Part shown: positions 33,063 through 45,039 of the stretch, in pieces
Layout: every line of letters begins with the position of its first letter
Position numbering within the stretch: position 1 is the first letter of the stretch
Assembly (NCBI GenBank): GCA_002104935.1
Contig: MCGT01000035.1
Location: 1 to 64,000, forward strand
Direction of reading: 5' to 3'
Length of the DNA stretch: 64,000 nucleotides
Source of the DNA: Hesseltinella vesiculosa
Lineage: Eukaryota; Mucoromycota; Mucoromycetes; Mucorales; Cunninghamellaceae
Position numbers and translations under genes: made by a program
The notes under the pieces: model-generated
Seen by the model: the letters and a program-made list of their open reading frames with translations, nothing else
Databases searched by the model: none
Told to the model about the DNA's origin: nothing

Positions 33063-34296
33063 AGTTACTGATTTTTCATTGTCATTGGTCTTTTTTTTTT
33101 GAATGTATCGAATTTGTAGAACAAATGCCTTGCAACTGTGTTAACACGAGTGCTGTCAGCCAAAAGAAGGGGGGGATTGGCATAGAGAAGGAAGAAGGCT
33201 GAAATGGCTAAAACGAGTGCGTACAAGTCAAAACAATCACTCCGCAAGAAAATACGGTTACTATTTTTTCAGAGAATGACGAGGTGTTCCTGTGGGTATG
33301 CCCCTTTCAGTGTGACCTCCAATGATATGGCTTAGACTGACGATGCCCTTGTGTTTGTATTGTGTTTGTGTGTGTTTCTAGAAGACCCTGGAGGGTTCAA
33401 AGCTCTTTGAGATATATTCGATGCACATCAATGCCAAACTGGACTTGGAGTGGCTGATGCCAAGCTGATCTTCCTTACTGGGTTCGCCTCGTGTCATTGG
33501 CGACTGGTCTGCTTGATGAACACAGCTCACAAATCACGAAGTAGGAGCTGCAGGTGGTTTCCCTGGCTATTGGAATCAGACTCCGCTTCGTTCCATTTTA
33601 AACATCCTCCGAATCTTATGGGATTGGAACTCTCAGCTGTAATCCATTGTTAGGAAATTTACCAAGCCGTTTCCTCCTTCCCCTGCCTGGTCCACTGTCA
33701 CGCTCCCGAAGGGTATAAGAGAGTTGTGCCTGATCAATATACCGGTAGCTGACCAGAAGGTAGCTCGTAGCTCTGACTCACACCCAAAGGGTCACGCAGC
33801 CCCAAAGACCGAATATGATCGCAAAGATATTCCAATGCACGTGGATGCGTGCTTTGGAACCGAAGATTCGTGGACCAAGCCCAAGCTGCTCCAGCACACT
33901 TGCTAAGGATCCAAGCCCTGGCTACTTCTTGGGCCTTCCTTTATCTTCCAACGCCCTCAGCAAATGGAGGGGGGTGATCTACCGTATCAACGTTTGAAGA
34001 TTTTTTTCGTGCACCCGCAAAACGCCCTGCCTTCTTGTTCCCCCCCCCCACCCCTCCCTCACCTGCTCAGGCTGAAAGTTACAATAAACCCAATTTCCAT
34101 TCATAAAAAAGTGGCCAAAAAGAGTAAGTGGTAAAAACAAGCACAGTGGACAAAGCCCCTGTGAATTCAGACTCCTCACCCAGCGTTGCACATGCATGGG
34201 GGCCAACTGATGTGTCACAAGGCAAGGCGTTTACCTAAACAAAAAGAGGTGGGAATATCTTTCGCGATTTCTCTTTTCTTCTTCGAATTTGTAAAA
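33063..34296. other. 1.2-kb region upstream of acetyl-CoA synthetase
   Basis: No supported gene. It has a GT-rich patch (33352-33380), C-run and CT-rich leader-like patches (34041-34062) and A/T-rich spacers. The last 100 bp before the ATG are pyrimidine-rich (TTTCTCTTTTCTTCTTCG). Likely promoter of the downstream gene. Confidence 0.45.
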
Positions 34297-36633
34297 ATGA
34301 CAGCCGATTCCAGTGCAAGTGATCCTGTTTTTCCAGTGCCTGAGCGACTCTTGAACGGAAAGCCAACACCATTTGTATCATCTTTTGAGGAGTATAAAAA
34401 GTTATGGGAAGAGAGTGTGCAGGACCCAACCAGTTTCTTTGGCAAGGTAAAACGGGGAAATGAAGAGATAAGACTTATTTAATGGGCTTTTTTTGGGGGT
34501 TATCTAGCTTGGCCGTGAAACATTGACTTGGTCCAAGCCATTTGAAACAGTGATGAGTGGATCGTTATTGGAAGGAGACGTTGCATGGTTCTTAGAAGGT
34601 GAATTGAATGCCTGCTACAATTGCGTTGATCGTCATGCTTTGGCGCAACCCAATAAGGTAAACAGCTGATAAAAGGAAACAAGAGAAAGATGCCACCAAG
34701 TTGAACAAACGCGTGGGAAAACCAAGCTGAATTGGAAAAGAGAGCATGTCTAAATTTTAACCATTTGCTTTGCTTCTGGGTAGGTTGCCATCATTCATGA
34801 AGGCGACGAACCTGGCAATGTCCGCAAAATCACATATAGTGAATTGTTGCGAGAAGTGTGTCGCTTGGCTAACGTATTTACTTCCTTGGATGTGCGCAAA
34901 GGTGATACCGTGGCAATTTATATGCCAATGGTACCTGAAACTGTGATGGCTATGCTTGCTTGTGCTCGTATAGGTGCAGTGCATTCCGTTGTGTTTGCTG
35001 GGTTCTCGTCCGACTCTCTCCGTGACCGTATCAATGATTGTGGAGCACGCCTTGTATTGACTGCTGACGAAGGCCGCCGTGGTGGCAAGAACATTGCCAC
35101 CAAACGCATTGTTGATGAAGCCTTGAAGGGATCTCCTTCTGTTGACCATGTGTTGGTACTTCGTCGCACTGGTTCTGAAGTACCTTGGGCAGACGGCCGT
35201 GATCTTTGGTGGCACGATGAAATTGAAAAAACTCGTCCCTATTGTCCTCCTACTAATGTTAACGCTGAGGATCCTTTGTTCTTGCTATACACCAGTGGTT
35301 CCACTGGCACTCCCAAAGGCGTCGTAAGCTCTTTTATTTATTTTTCATCCAGCGTCTTTCTCACAGTTTTTTTAAGATGCATACTACAGCCGGGTATCTT
35401 TTGGGTGCAGCTCTCACTCTCAAGTACATTTTTGACTATCATGAAAACGATGTGTATGCCTGCATGGCTGATGTTGGTAAAACATAAAAAATGAAACACA
35501 AATGCAATCATCTTTATTATTGCTGCACCCAAACGCCCATTCTTGTTTATTTGTTTACATTTTTTTTTATTTTTAAATGCAATCCAGGGTGGATCACTGG
35601 CCACACCTATTTGTTATATGGCCCCTTGATGAATGGTGCGACCACTGTCGTGTTTGAGTCGACACCCACTTATCCCACCCCTTCACGTTTCTGGGATTTG
35701 ATACAAACACACAAAGTCACTCAGTTCTACACTGCTCCAACTGCAATCCGCGCCTTGCGTCGTTTAGGTGACAAGTGGCTCGAAGGCTATGACTTGTCTA
35801 CGTTGCGCGTTATTGGATCGGTGGGCGAACCCATTAATCCTGAAGCTTGGCATTGGTATAATGAAAAAGTTGGCCGGAACGTTTGTGCTGTTGTTGATAC
35901 CTATTGGCAAACAGAAACGGGTTCAATTGTCGTCAGCCCTTTGCCTGGCGCAATCTCTACTAAACCAGGTTCTGCTACGTTTCCATTCTTTGGTATCAAA
36001 CCTGCTGTGCTTGATCCACAATCGGGCAAAGAGCTGGAAGGCAATGATGTTACTGGTGTGTTAGCCATTTCTCAACCTTGGCCATCTATGGCACGCACCG
36101 TGTATAAGAACCATAACCGCTATCTGGACACCTATTTGAAGCCATACAAGGGCTATTACTTCACAGGGGACGGAGCAACTCGCGATAAGGATGGCTACAT
36201 TTGGATCCGTGGTCGTGTGGACGGTAAGTTTGTTAAAGGCAGACGATTGTTGACACATGTTTCTCCATGTCTAGATGTGATCAATGTGTCTGGTCATCGT
36301 TTGTCCACAGCAGAGATTGAGTCTGCTTTGATTTTGCACCCTGCTGTTGCTGAAGCCGCAGTCGTTGGCGGGAATGATGAGTTGACTGGACAGTGTATCC
36401 ATGCGTACTGTACTCTCAAGCCCAACGTTGAAGATTCCGAAGGGTTGGAAAAGGAGCTATCTTTGCAGGTGCGCAAAGTTATTGGCCCCTTTGCGACGCC
36501 CAAACGTATCTATGTTGTGCCCGATTTGCCCAAGACCCGTTCTGGCAAGATCATGCGTCGTATTCTGCGCAAGATTGTGAACAATGAGCAGGATCAGTTG
36601 GGCGACACTTCGACTTTAGCTGAACCTGCGTAA
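34297..36633 (+). CDS. facA: Acetyl-coenzyme A synthetase
   Basis: Six exons (34297-34446, 34508-34657, 34784-35323, 35377-35476, 35588-36223, 36275-36633) give 644 aa. ANL-superfamily motifs in order: the ATP loop [14 protein letters not shown] (about 266-279), [25 protein letters not shown] (adenine/acetate pocket), [25 protein letters not shown] hinge region (A8, split here only by an intron), [13 protein letters not shown], and the catalytic lysine in [13 protein letters not shown]. The enzyme makes acetyl-CoA from acetate, ATP and CoA in the cytosol/nucleus. Exon 4 follows an AAG acceptor (ending 35376). The gene is the fungal acs/facA orthologue; regulation by acetate or glucose is known in other fungi but not visible here. 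Confidence 0.97.
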
Positions 36634-36842
36634 TACTTTTATTTTATTTTACTCAATTTGTTTGCTAACTTTCTTTTCATTTTTTTATGAAGCGTGGTTC
36701 CTCTATTAATCGAAAAGGTCCATGGATAATAACAAGGCCGCTTTATTGATAGGTACTCCATCTCTCAAGAATCGATTATTACCAATCAATAAACATTAGC
36801 TATGTTTGGTCGTATATTTCTCGTATGATAAATGCAGCAACG

Positions 36843-39772
36843 TCAATATCCTGTTATCGATATGTTCAGAGATAACCGTGAGACCAAGCGTGCTTTTTTT
36901 TTTTTTTTTTGGCGTACCTGCCAGTAAGACATGTGAGCGTTTACAACGTTGAGGTATGGGTTTTCGAGCAATCCTTCTTGCAAAGCAAAGTCTACCCGAC
37001 CATGCATGTTTAACATCTTCAGGCTACGGTCGACCAAATCATCGTGCATTTCTTGACGTAAAGGAGTGGTAGGGGAATGACGAGTATGAGGCTTTGGCGG
37101 TTTGGTGCCTGGTGGAGGTCGCTGGAGCGCTGAGGAAATTCGAGATGAAGATGAAAACACTTGCGCAGGGTCGCTGTTTGATCTGATACGGTTAGCAGAA
37201 GGTGTGTAATTGAAGGAGTCTTCATCCAAACTTGGAAAGGGGTAAAGTGGTGCGAGACCCTTATTGCCAGTTGTCGCATTGGGTATTTGATGTTTACGGA
37301 TGGCTTTTGTATACTCGTCATCGTTATTGCTCATTTGATAATCTTGGGTATCGTCGCCTACTTCACTTTCGTTGTCACTCCCATTGTTGCTGGGAGTGGT
37401 CGATTCGTACAGTTGATACTTGGACAGCCCGAGACCACGCATTACCAAGCTGGTTGTCAACCCGACTTTGAGTGATTCATACATTGCCCCAGCACGATTC
37501 GCAAAGCTGTAACCAGCTTCAAATACACCTTTCAATCCACCTTTCACGTAGGGTACTTCGGCTGGCTTTAACTTCGCAAAAGCTGGATTTACCAACGGCT
37601 CCAATCGATAGGCAACAGGATCAGCCTTGTGAAAGATATTGTACATGTTCTCGACTGCTGGGTAGGACGTGGATACATGGGCGTGTGGATGAGACGAGGT
37701 TTCATCCAGGTACTTCAAAACAGACGGATCCTTCAGCAACTTCCTTGAGGAGATTTTCAACCCCTTTAACAAATGAATCACCCCCAGCGGCGAGCCAACT
37801 GCAAAGAAGTTCTGGACTTTGAAATCAAGAGGTGGCACCTTCCGTTTCTTTTCAGAGAGGTGAATTGTTCGAGGAAGGAACGGTTGGGAGGACAAGATAT
37901 CGTAAGCGAGCATGGACTAACAAGGAAGTCAATAACATTACTTTTTTTTTCAGGGGTGGGGCAGGCATTTACACCAAGTGAGTAGCCAATGACAGAGACT
38001 TTGCCACCAAAATTTGGATTTCGTTCCGTGTAGAGTTTAAACACGCGATTCATTTCATCAGTGATCACTCTGACCATTTGGTCATGGTATTTCGGTGTCA
38101 TATAAAGAGGAACTATATAAAAATCATCAGTATTAGTGGATCTATTTTCGAGTTGATACACTAGTAAACTTACTGTCCATAAGCACATCGGACACCAACG
38201 TTCTAATATTGGGTATGCCTTCCAATGTCAAATTTTCCAATGTCGGGCAGCCATCATCCGTTCCCAACATCCCAAGATCAGCTTCGAGAGTCTTGTCGCC
38301 ATCGGAAGCCACTCCAAACTTAATATCGTGTCGCCAAATAATGGGAAGTAGTAGGATGCCATTGGGTGTGTCCTTGGCGTATATTTCATTGTACACTTGT
38401 TTGACGGTTTTTCGAAATATGTTCATATCTATGTAGAGAAAATGAAGAACAGTGAAATTTTGGATACGTACCAGATTCATCCAATCCTGTAGGACTCACC
38501 ATCAACAAAGCTGTGACCGGTCTTGTTCGTCATTTTTTGCCCAATACTACGAATAGACATACTAGTTAGTCCACCACCAACCGCAAGGCAGGTATTCTCG
38601 TTCCTCACCCATGAATGGTGAACACCAAATGGTCAATTTTTCGGATCTCTTCGTCTTGTTCTAACTGATTGTCTTCTTCCAACTTGTCTTCACATTCTTG
38701 TTCGTCTTCAGAGGTGCTCGTGCTTGTGGTAGGTGTAGACCTTGCCTGAGCCGATGATGGCTTGGCAGATTTGGCTTTTTGTTTTTCCATATTTTCATAC
38801 CCACGAATCAATCGCATACCACCAAGGTTTTGCTTACTTGTCAAACGAGTGATGATGCTTTTCGCTATTTTACTGCTCGTACTGTCCCTATGCATGTTTT
38901 TTTTTGAAGGGCGGAAGGGTGAGATTGTCTGAGCGTAATGACGAAATACGGAGTATCTTACGAAAGTAACCAAGCAGTGTATTCACCCGTGTATACCACA
39001 TACTGTCCCAGAAATCTACCAAGCAGATTCCACTGCCTGTCCATGGATTGACTAGAAAGAGACAGCTCCAGTTTCTTTTCTTCCATGGTGATGGGAGAGG
39101 ACGTCAGATCATCAATTTTTGCCTGTGGGTACGAATAGCGCTTGTTGGTAGGTTGCTTCAATGCATCGGCAGATGCCAACATGACTTTATATGGCTTATG
39201 CTTACTAGCACGTGAAGAAAATCGAACAAGTGAGCTTAAAGGTGGCAGACAGACAAGGTGGAACACTTACTGGTAGCCAATTTCTATTTGCTCAGCCAAA
39301 TTTTCCTCACAAGGAAGCCAGGTCGATCCATCAACTTGAACAAACCATGTCGCACGTCTAACCATATAACTTGGGCCATTCCAGTAAACGGGGTAGATGA
39401 TGCGTTTATCCAGTTGGACCTCAAAAAGCATGTCTTCAGCCACATTAACCTTGGTCTCATTGCTCTAACAAGAAGTGATGGAATGTCACGCGGATATAAT
39501 TTAAACAGAAATAATTGACTTATTACAAGGAAGGCTTTTTCAAGAGCAAGAGAATCTTGGTTGGAGAATGGGGTCCAAACTGCTGGGGCCTTGGATTTGC
39601 TTGTTTTACTGGAATTTGTACGAGATACGGTGTTAGAGACAGCAAGCGGTTGATCGGTCGCATGAAACCAACGCACAGATAACCCTGGTGCTTGAGGATC
39701 GTTAATGAATCTATCTAAATTCGCTGGGCTGCGTATGATGCCATTGCGACTTTGATCCTCGACGTCGCCCAT
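36843..39772 (-). CDS. DDHD-domain phospholipase (PA-PLA1 type)
   Basis: Eight exons: 39772-39527, 39464-39271, 39204-38962, 38887-38609, 38546-38500, 38428-38174, 38112-37973, 37916-36843, giving about 825 aa. The N-terminal part (RRATWFVQVDGSTWLPC) is the WWE-like module found before the lipase. HLVFTIHGIGQ begins the hydrolase fold, and VIGYSLGSMLAYD holds the GxSxG nucleophile. NFFAVGSPLGVIHLLKG and the block YNIFHKADPVAYRLEPLVNP belong to the DDHD domain, whose final part (GRVDFALQEG...NVVNAHMSYW) is reached. Such enzymes release lyso-phosphatidic acid from phosphatidic acid on ER/Golgi membranes. Ser-rich linkers are long, as in fungal members. The last 20 residues (after SYWQ) are uncertain because an A-run follows. 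Confidence 0.92.
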
Positions 39773-39898
39773 ATGTGAAAAGCTGTACTGTAAAAAGTAT
39801 TGCCTGGGCGCCTGCTGTTCTTTTTTCATTTTTACCGTCTTTCCATAAAAGGAAACTAAGAAGTGTCTGACTCCTGGGCGGGGGGCATCAATACCCAC

Positions 39899-40710
39899 AC
39901 AGTACACTGTCCGGATTTCCGCCATCATTTGGCGGGAATTATTTTAGAACGGGTTGATAAGAACCCGTCAGTAGTTCTTGAGCAATTGATGGAAAAATTA
40001 CGTCGAAGAATTGAAGGAATCCAAGTGTCCAAGACAACTTATCTTTGAAAAAAGCCAAGTTTCAGCCCGTTGATAGGAACAGTGAAGCCAAGATCCAAGA
40101 GCGGTTTGACTGGATACGCAAATGGGATGAGACAGACATGGATTTTAGAAAAAATTGTGTTTTTCTTGATGAGTCTGCCTCCCATATTAACATGAAGCGT
40201 AGTATGGCGTGGTCAAAAAAAGGATCTACTGCTGTGGTAACTGTCCCAAAAACAAGAGCAAAAACGACTACTATCCTGGGTGCAATCTCTGCATCTGGTC
40301 TGACTAAATGTAGCTTAAGACTTCCACAGGTTTCGACCAGAAAACGAAAGCGAACAAATGCTTCTGAAATTATTAGCAGAGGAACTGTCACTGGTCATTA
40401 TCTTAGTTTTCTCAAGGCTACAATAGATGAGAAGGATAAGTATCAGCACATGAAAGGTCAATATTTGGTCATGGATAATGCTCCTATTCATAAAGCCGAA
40501 GATATTTCTCGGTATATTGAGTCTAGAGGATAGCGATGTGCTTATCTTCCATCATATTCGCCTGAACTCAATCCTATTGAACAGTTTTGGTCCGTTCTCA
40601 AGAGTAAAGTAAACGCAACAGGTTCTTGGAAAGCGAGACGTTGATGACACGAATCGGCGAGGAATGTTTGGAATTGAGTGATTTTGAAGGATGTTTCTCA
40701 TTCTCATAAA
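39899..40710 (+). pseudogene. Decayed Tc1/mariner transposase
   Basis: Three frames carry the DDE core of a Tc1/IS630 transposase in order: VFLDESASHINMK (first Asp), LVMDNAPIHKAED (second Asp), YLPSYSPELNPIEQFWSVLK (third acidic residue region). The N-terminal HTH part survives only as a piece (ILERVDKNPSVVLEQLMEKL). It is broken by a frame change near 40045, a TAG at 40531-40533 and another shift near 40605, so it is inactive. The left end may be CAGTACACTGTCCGG at about 39899; no matching right inverted repeat was found. It sits about 130 bp upstream of the DDHD start codon. Confidence 0.85.
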
Positions 40711-41497
40711 TGTTTAGATAGCTGTCGCAAAGGAGAGCCATTATGATATAACGTTCAGTTTCCTTGAACGATTTATAATACAAGCAAACACATACACAAT
40801 GGTTGGATAATTCATCTCCAATTTATTTTAGCCAAAGCAGACCATGAAAAGAGGAAAGAGGCCATGTACCCTCACCCCACCAATGAAACCATTAAACACG
40901 AAAGCACAGAGTACAAGAGTGTTGACATTGCGGTCAGAAACTCCTGTTCAATAACTTTGGTTTGCTCAAAATTGATAATTTGACCAGCCTGCTGATGACG
41001 TTGATTTCATCTGATACCCCTGTCTCAAGTTCGTTGAGATAAAGTTTTCATTGGTACAGCTTGTCACTTCATTGCTGAATAAGAAGCCCAGAAAGTGTGA
41101 TCCCTCAACCTTTCGTGCCAATGACATGGTGAAAACACGTGAAGCTATCTTTCCTGTTGTAATGATGCCTACATAACCCTGCACGAAAAAAAAAAATTAA
41201 ATTAGAGTACCGATCACAACAAATGTCGATTGAATATACTGATGTTCCACATTGGTAGACTACACATTTGATCCGGTAGCTTGCTGTGCCGCAGGTTGAG
41301 TAGATGATGCCTTTGTTTTGTTAAGACTTTGCTCACCGAGCCAAAAAAGGTCTTCTCAGAAAAAGAATGTCTCTAAAAATGAGATTGCCGTGGTGTGACT
41401 GGCTGGCCACGCAACTCAATTTTCCAAGAATGGCCACGCGTTCTCAGTCTTTCTTTTTTTTTTTTTTTATCTCTCTTTTTTTTTTTAAACCGGCAAA
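40711..41497. other. Spacer with an unresolved minus-strand coding-like segment
   Basis: 40966-41184 on the minus strand reads as a plausible exon (GYVGIITTGKIASRVFTMSL, FLGFLFSNEV) preceded by a good acceptor. It can be joined in phase to 41272-41340 (NKTKASSTQPAAQQATGS) using donor GTGTAG. No minus-strand ATG exists between about 41290 and 41500, so no start can be offered; it may be a gene remnant. The family is not recognised. 41452-41486 is T-rich and is the PRE1 leader. Confidence 0.35.
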
Positions 41498-42137
41498 ATG
41501 GAATGCTTATTTGGAATTACTGGAAAAGATTTTGCTTTGCTTGCTGCTGATACTATTTCTGCTCGAAGCATTGTTGTGATGAAAGGAACGGAAGATAAAT
41601 CTCGCCAACTTTCGCCACATTCTGTACTGCTGTACTCTGGTGAACCTGGCGATACCGTCAACTTTGCTGAGTACATTCAACGCAACATTCGCTTGTACAG
41701 TATCCAAAATGGTATTGAGTTATCACCAAAGGCTATTGCTACATTTACCCGACGAGAAATTGCTGACTCTCTACGAAGCAGAGTAAGTGATGTACTGATC
41801 AAATAATTTTTAACTGACCCGTTTCCGTTTTTGTTAGCACCCTTACGCTGTGAATATGATTCTGGGTGGTTTTGATGAAAAGACAGGCAAGCCAGAGTTA
41901 TTTTGGATTGATTATTTGGGTGCCATGGCCTCTTTACCCTTTGCTGCTCAAGGTTACGGTGCTTATTTCTGTACCTCGCTGATGGATCGTCACTACCGTG
42001 AAGGCATGGATGTCGAGGAAGCTAAAAAGTTATTACAGCAATGCATCAATGAACTCAAGACTCGGTTTATTGTCAATATGCCGAAGTTCGTTGTCAAACT
42101 TGTGGATAAGGATGGCGTGCATGAAATTGAACTATGA
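41498..42137 (+). CDS. PRE1: 20S proteasome subunit beta-4
   Basis: Two exons (41498-41782, 41838-42137) give 194 aa. The sequence starts MECLFGITGKDFALLAADT without a propeptide or catalytic Thr1, as in the inactive beta-4 subunit (yeast Pre1, human PSMB2). Family blocks follow: GEPGDTVNFAEYIQRNIRLY, HPYAVNMILGGFDEKTG, YLGAMASLPFAAQGYGAYF, DRHYREGMDVEEAKKLLQQC. It is a structural member of the beta ring. Its stop is only 38 bp from the stop of the convergent AIM18-like gene. Confidence 0.97.
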
Positions 42138-42175
42138 AGTTTTTTACTTCCTAGGCGTCTGTCACTGGGTACACA

Positions 42176-43238
42176 TTAATAAACCAATGATTCCGGTTCA
42201 CTATTCATCATCCTGTCAAATCCATTGGCAATGCTTTCCAACGCGGGGACACTGGCAGGCGAAGTAGGATTGAGATATGTCATTAAAAAATTGATGGCAA
42301 CCCATTCGTTATTGACAGTTCCAATATTTTTGCCCTATTTTTAAAAAGGAGCGGGTACATTAGCAATGATTAGGATTGCCTTTAAACTTGCTTCAAATTC
42401 CATGCGCAGTTTTCCGTCCTTTGTCTTTGTGAAAATGAATTCAGAATCCTTTTTGACCTTGGCATTCACGAATTTTTCTTTGAATTCACGAATCCCTTCC
42501 AAAATTCGTGCCTCGTCCTCCTCCGTCAAGTGGTGCGCCTGGGCTTTCATACGTTGCACCAAAGTCCTAGTGAACCCATCACGCAAATGCTGACCGGACG
42601 AGTTTCGGCAAGGCACAATTCGCACCGACACATCGACAGGTAGGACCAGCAACGACAGGGCAAGACTCTCATTGTTCAAAAATCTGTCCTTGCTAAAATT
42701 CTTGTGGGCAAATGTTCCTTTTGTCAGTTTACACTTTCTATCATCCATGGGCTCACCTTCCAGGAAGCATCGCGCAACACCGTTCCGATATCTTCGCTTT
42801 TCATGTAGATGCCAACGACATAAACATTGATAAACACAACACGTCTTACGCCCAAACCGATAAGCCGCTGCCATTCTTGATTTGCTTGCACAAAGACGGG
42901 GAAGCGAAGGTGAGAATCAGGTTCTGGATTAATATAAAAATGAGTGAGATTACACTGATAGCCAATATCACTCACATACCTTCGATGCTCCCAGTATAAG
43001 AAGAAGCATCCGCATATGCAAATGTAGGGCGCAGACTGGCTACCGCTGTAGCCCCAATAGCGACACCGGCTGTGAGTAAGAACATAGGTGCCCGCAACTG
43101 ATTCGTCGAACGTGAAGCAGATGTCTGTATCGTGCGCTGAGAGAGAATAGTAAATAATAAATAATCAGTCTGGCAGCTTACTTTGGTCACCAACAAACAT
43201 GAACGTCGAGAAAATAAAGGATGGATTAATCGGAACAT
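42176..43238 (-). CDS. AIM18-like mitochondrial chalcone-isomerase-fold protein
   Basis: Five exons: 43238-43182, 43136-42980, 42923-42757, 42688-42380, 42334-42176, giving 282 aa. The N-terminus (MFRLIHPLFSRRSC, RTIQTSASRSTNQLR) is a mitochondrial presequence followed by a membrane stretch (MFLLTAGVAIGATAVASL). The chalcone-isomerase fold shows as LIGLGVRRVVFINVYVVGIY, SVRIVPCRNSSGQHLRDGF and WVAINFLMTYLNPTSPA. This is the fungal AIM18/AIM46 group, which keeps the CHI fold but has no known flavonoid activity. The last intron is best read as GC..AG (42335-42379, 45 nt); a GT reading leaves 24 nt only. The exon-4 acceptor is AAG. Confidence 0.85.
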
Positions 43239-43347
43239 CTCAGCTTTGTGCAAGTGAAAAGAGTCAGAATTGGCCGCCTCAAATTTTCCAGCAGCTCTTT
43301 TTCTTTAGTCTTTCGCTCTCTGAAAAACAAAAAATCATATATTCATC
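43239..43347. promoter_or_regulatory. Short bidirectional promoter (109 bp)
   Basis: The AIM18-like gene (minus) and ISY1 (plus) start 109 bp apart. The interval contains CTTTTTCTTTAGTCTTTCGC and an AT-rich ATATTCATC leader before the ISY1 ATG. No TATA box is evident. Confidence 0.55.
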
Positions 43348-44253
43348 ATGGTAATAGGAAGTTTTGCAACCTTGAACCGTACCGTCGTTTCATGTTATTT
43401 TTCTTCTGTCTCTTCGGCAGGCACGTAATGAAGAAAAAGCCCAGTCCATGTTGTATCGATTCCGTGAGGCACAACAAGCGGAATTGACAAAGATCACAAA
43501 AAAACAAAAGCGGCCTGCTCTTGCTAGTAGCGTTGACAATGTTGGCGATTGCGAAAGATGGCGACGACAAATCATTCGAGAAATTTCAAGAGGCGTATCC
43601 AAGATTCAGGATTGTAAGTCCCTTTTACTACGAATGAGTGAACATTTGTAACTGACAGGTGCTGTTATAGCCTCATTGACTGATTTTCAAGTAAGAGATC
43701 TGAATGATTACATTAACAAGATGTTTCGAGAGAAGTACCAATGGGAAAGAAGGATACAAGATCTAGGTGGACCAAACTACTCTGTAAGATCCCAATATTT
43801 TTAATTACTGGGGTGGCTGATTTTCCCTGAAAATCTTGCAGGTAGCACCGAAAATGTTAGACAACGAAGGTCGAGAAGTACCTGGCGTTCGAGGCTACAA
43901 GTAAGAAGATATAAATGCTGTGGGAAAGTGATATTGATCTCTATTTGTACAGGTACTTTGGTCGAGCCAGAGATTTGCCTGGTGTGCGCGAATTATTTGA
44001 ACAAGACGGTAATCTTAATTTAGTGTGTAGAGGCTTTCCAAATTGTCACTTTGTTTATTTTATTTACACTTTTGCATTGCTCATAGCCACCGGACCTACA
44101 GCCAGATCCAAAACAGAATTGTACAAGAACATTGACGCCGACTATTTTGGATACCGCGATGAGGAGGATGGCGTATTACTCGAAAGTGAAAAGGAGCATG
44201 AGGCCGTGTTATTGGAACGATTGATGGAGCATGGCGGAAGTGCCATTGCATAA
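43348..44253 (+). CDS. ISY1: Pre-mRNA-splicing factor ISY1
   Basis: Six exons: 43348-43350 (the ATG alone), 43421-43613, 43671-43783, 43842-43900, 43953-44008, 44087-44253, giving 196 aa. The N-terminus MARNEEKAQSMLYRFREAQ is almost invariant in ISY1 and is only obtained by splicing right behind the ATG. Further hallmarks: RWRRQIIREISRGVSKIQD, VRDLNDYINKMFREKYQWE, IQDLGGPNY, VRGYKYFGRARDLPGVRELF. ISY1 belongs to the NineTeen complex in the spliceosome and leaves it before the second step. The C-terminus is shorter than in human ISY1 (285 aa). Confidence 0.95.
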
Positions 44254-44386
44254 GCAATGTTTATAATAAATGATGATACTTCGCCGGAAAACTGCACCAC
44301 GCTCAACTCCACCGATTTTTTTTTTTGGGGTGTCGGAGACGCAACGTCATGTTTGTTTTTTGTTTTTGTTTCTTCTTTTCTTCAAA

Positions 44387-45039
44387 ATGCTTTATTCTCG
44401 TTTAGCCAATCTTCGACTCTCTAGCGCAAAATCAGTGCCATCATCTCATTTATGGAAGCCAATCATACGCATTTCTCAAACGACAGAGTTTGCTAGATAC
44501 CAGTCTTTCAGCACAAAAGTTATTGAACGAGATCTTCCACCTGCTCCCACAAGATCCCGTCGTCCTTGGTACATTGCCGGTGCCCTTGTGGGTAGCGTTG
44601 TTTGGATTGTTGGTCTTTCGTCCGCTCTTAATTATCAACGACTTTCAAGTAGTGTTGTCAGTGGTACTCTTTTTATGGTGCGTTATGACCCAAGAGTAAT
44701 TGGGTTAATAGGCGATCACGTGGATTATGCTGATTCTTGGCCATGGATTGGTGGAACCGTCAATCATTTGAAAGGCAAAGTAGACATCTCATTCGATATC
44801 ATAGGCGACAGAGGTACTCCTTTTATTTATTTATTCCCAGAACACAACGAATATTTACTGCCCACCTCCCTTTTTTAGGACAACGGGCTAGAGTCCACTT
44901 TTCCTCACAAAGACGAGGCTACGTATGGCACACCTTGGGCTTCACTGTCACTCGTCTATCTGACGAGGAAGTCATCGATATTGGCCACCACGAGTTGACA
45001 GATCAAGGTGCCCCTTTTGCAATAGAACATTTGGAATAA
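44387..45039 (+). CDS. COA1: Cytochrome c oxidase assembly factor COA1
   Basis: Two exons (44387-44813, 44879-45039) give 195 aa. The N-terminus is a mitochondrial presequence (MLYSRLANLRLSSAKS) and is followed by one membrane helix (WYIAGALVGSVVWIVGLSSA). The rest is the COA1 domain: SSSVVSGTLFMVRYDPRV, DSWPWIGGTVNHLKGKVDI, RARVHFSSQRRGYVWHT. COA1 is an inner-membrane protein acting with Shy1 and Mss51 in early assembly of the Cox1 subunit. The start lies after a T-rich leader. Confidence 0.94.

Noticed and set aside
36893..36917. 25-nt intron at the 3' end of the DDHD gene
   Set aside because: Too short for a spliceosomal intron; reading through the A-run gives a simple stop at 36843.
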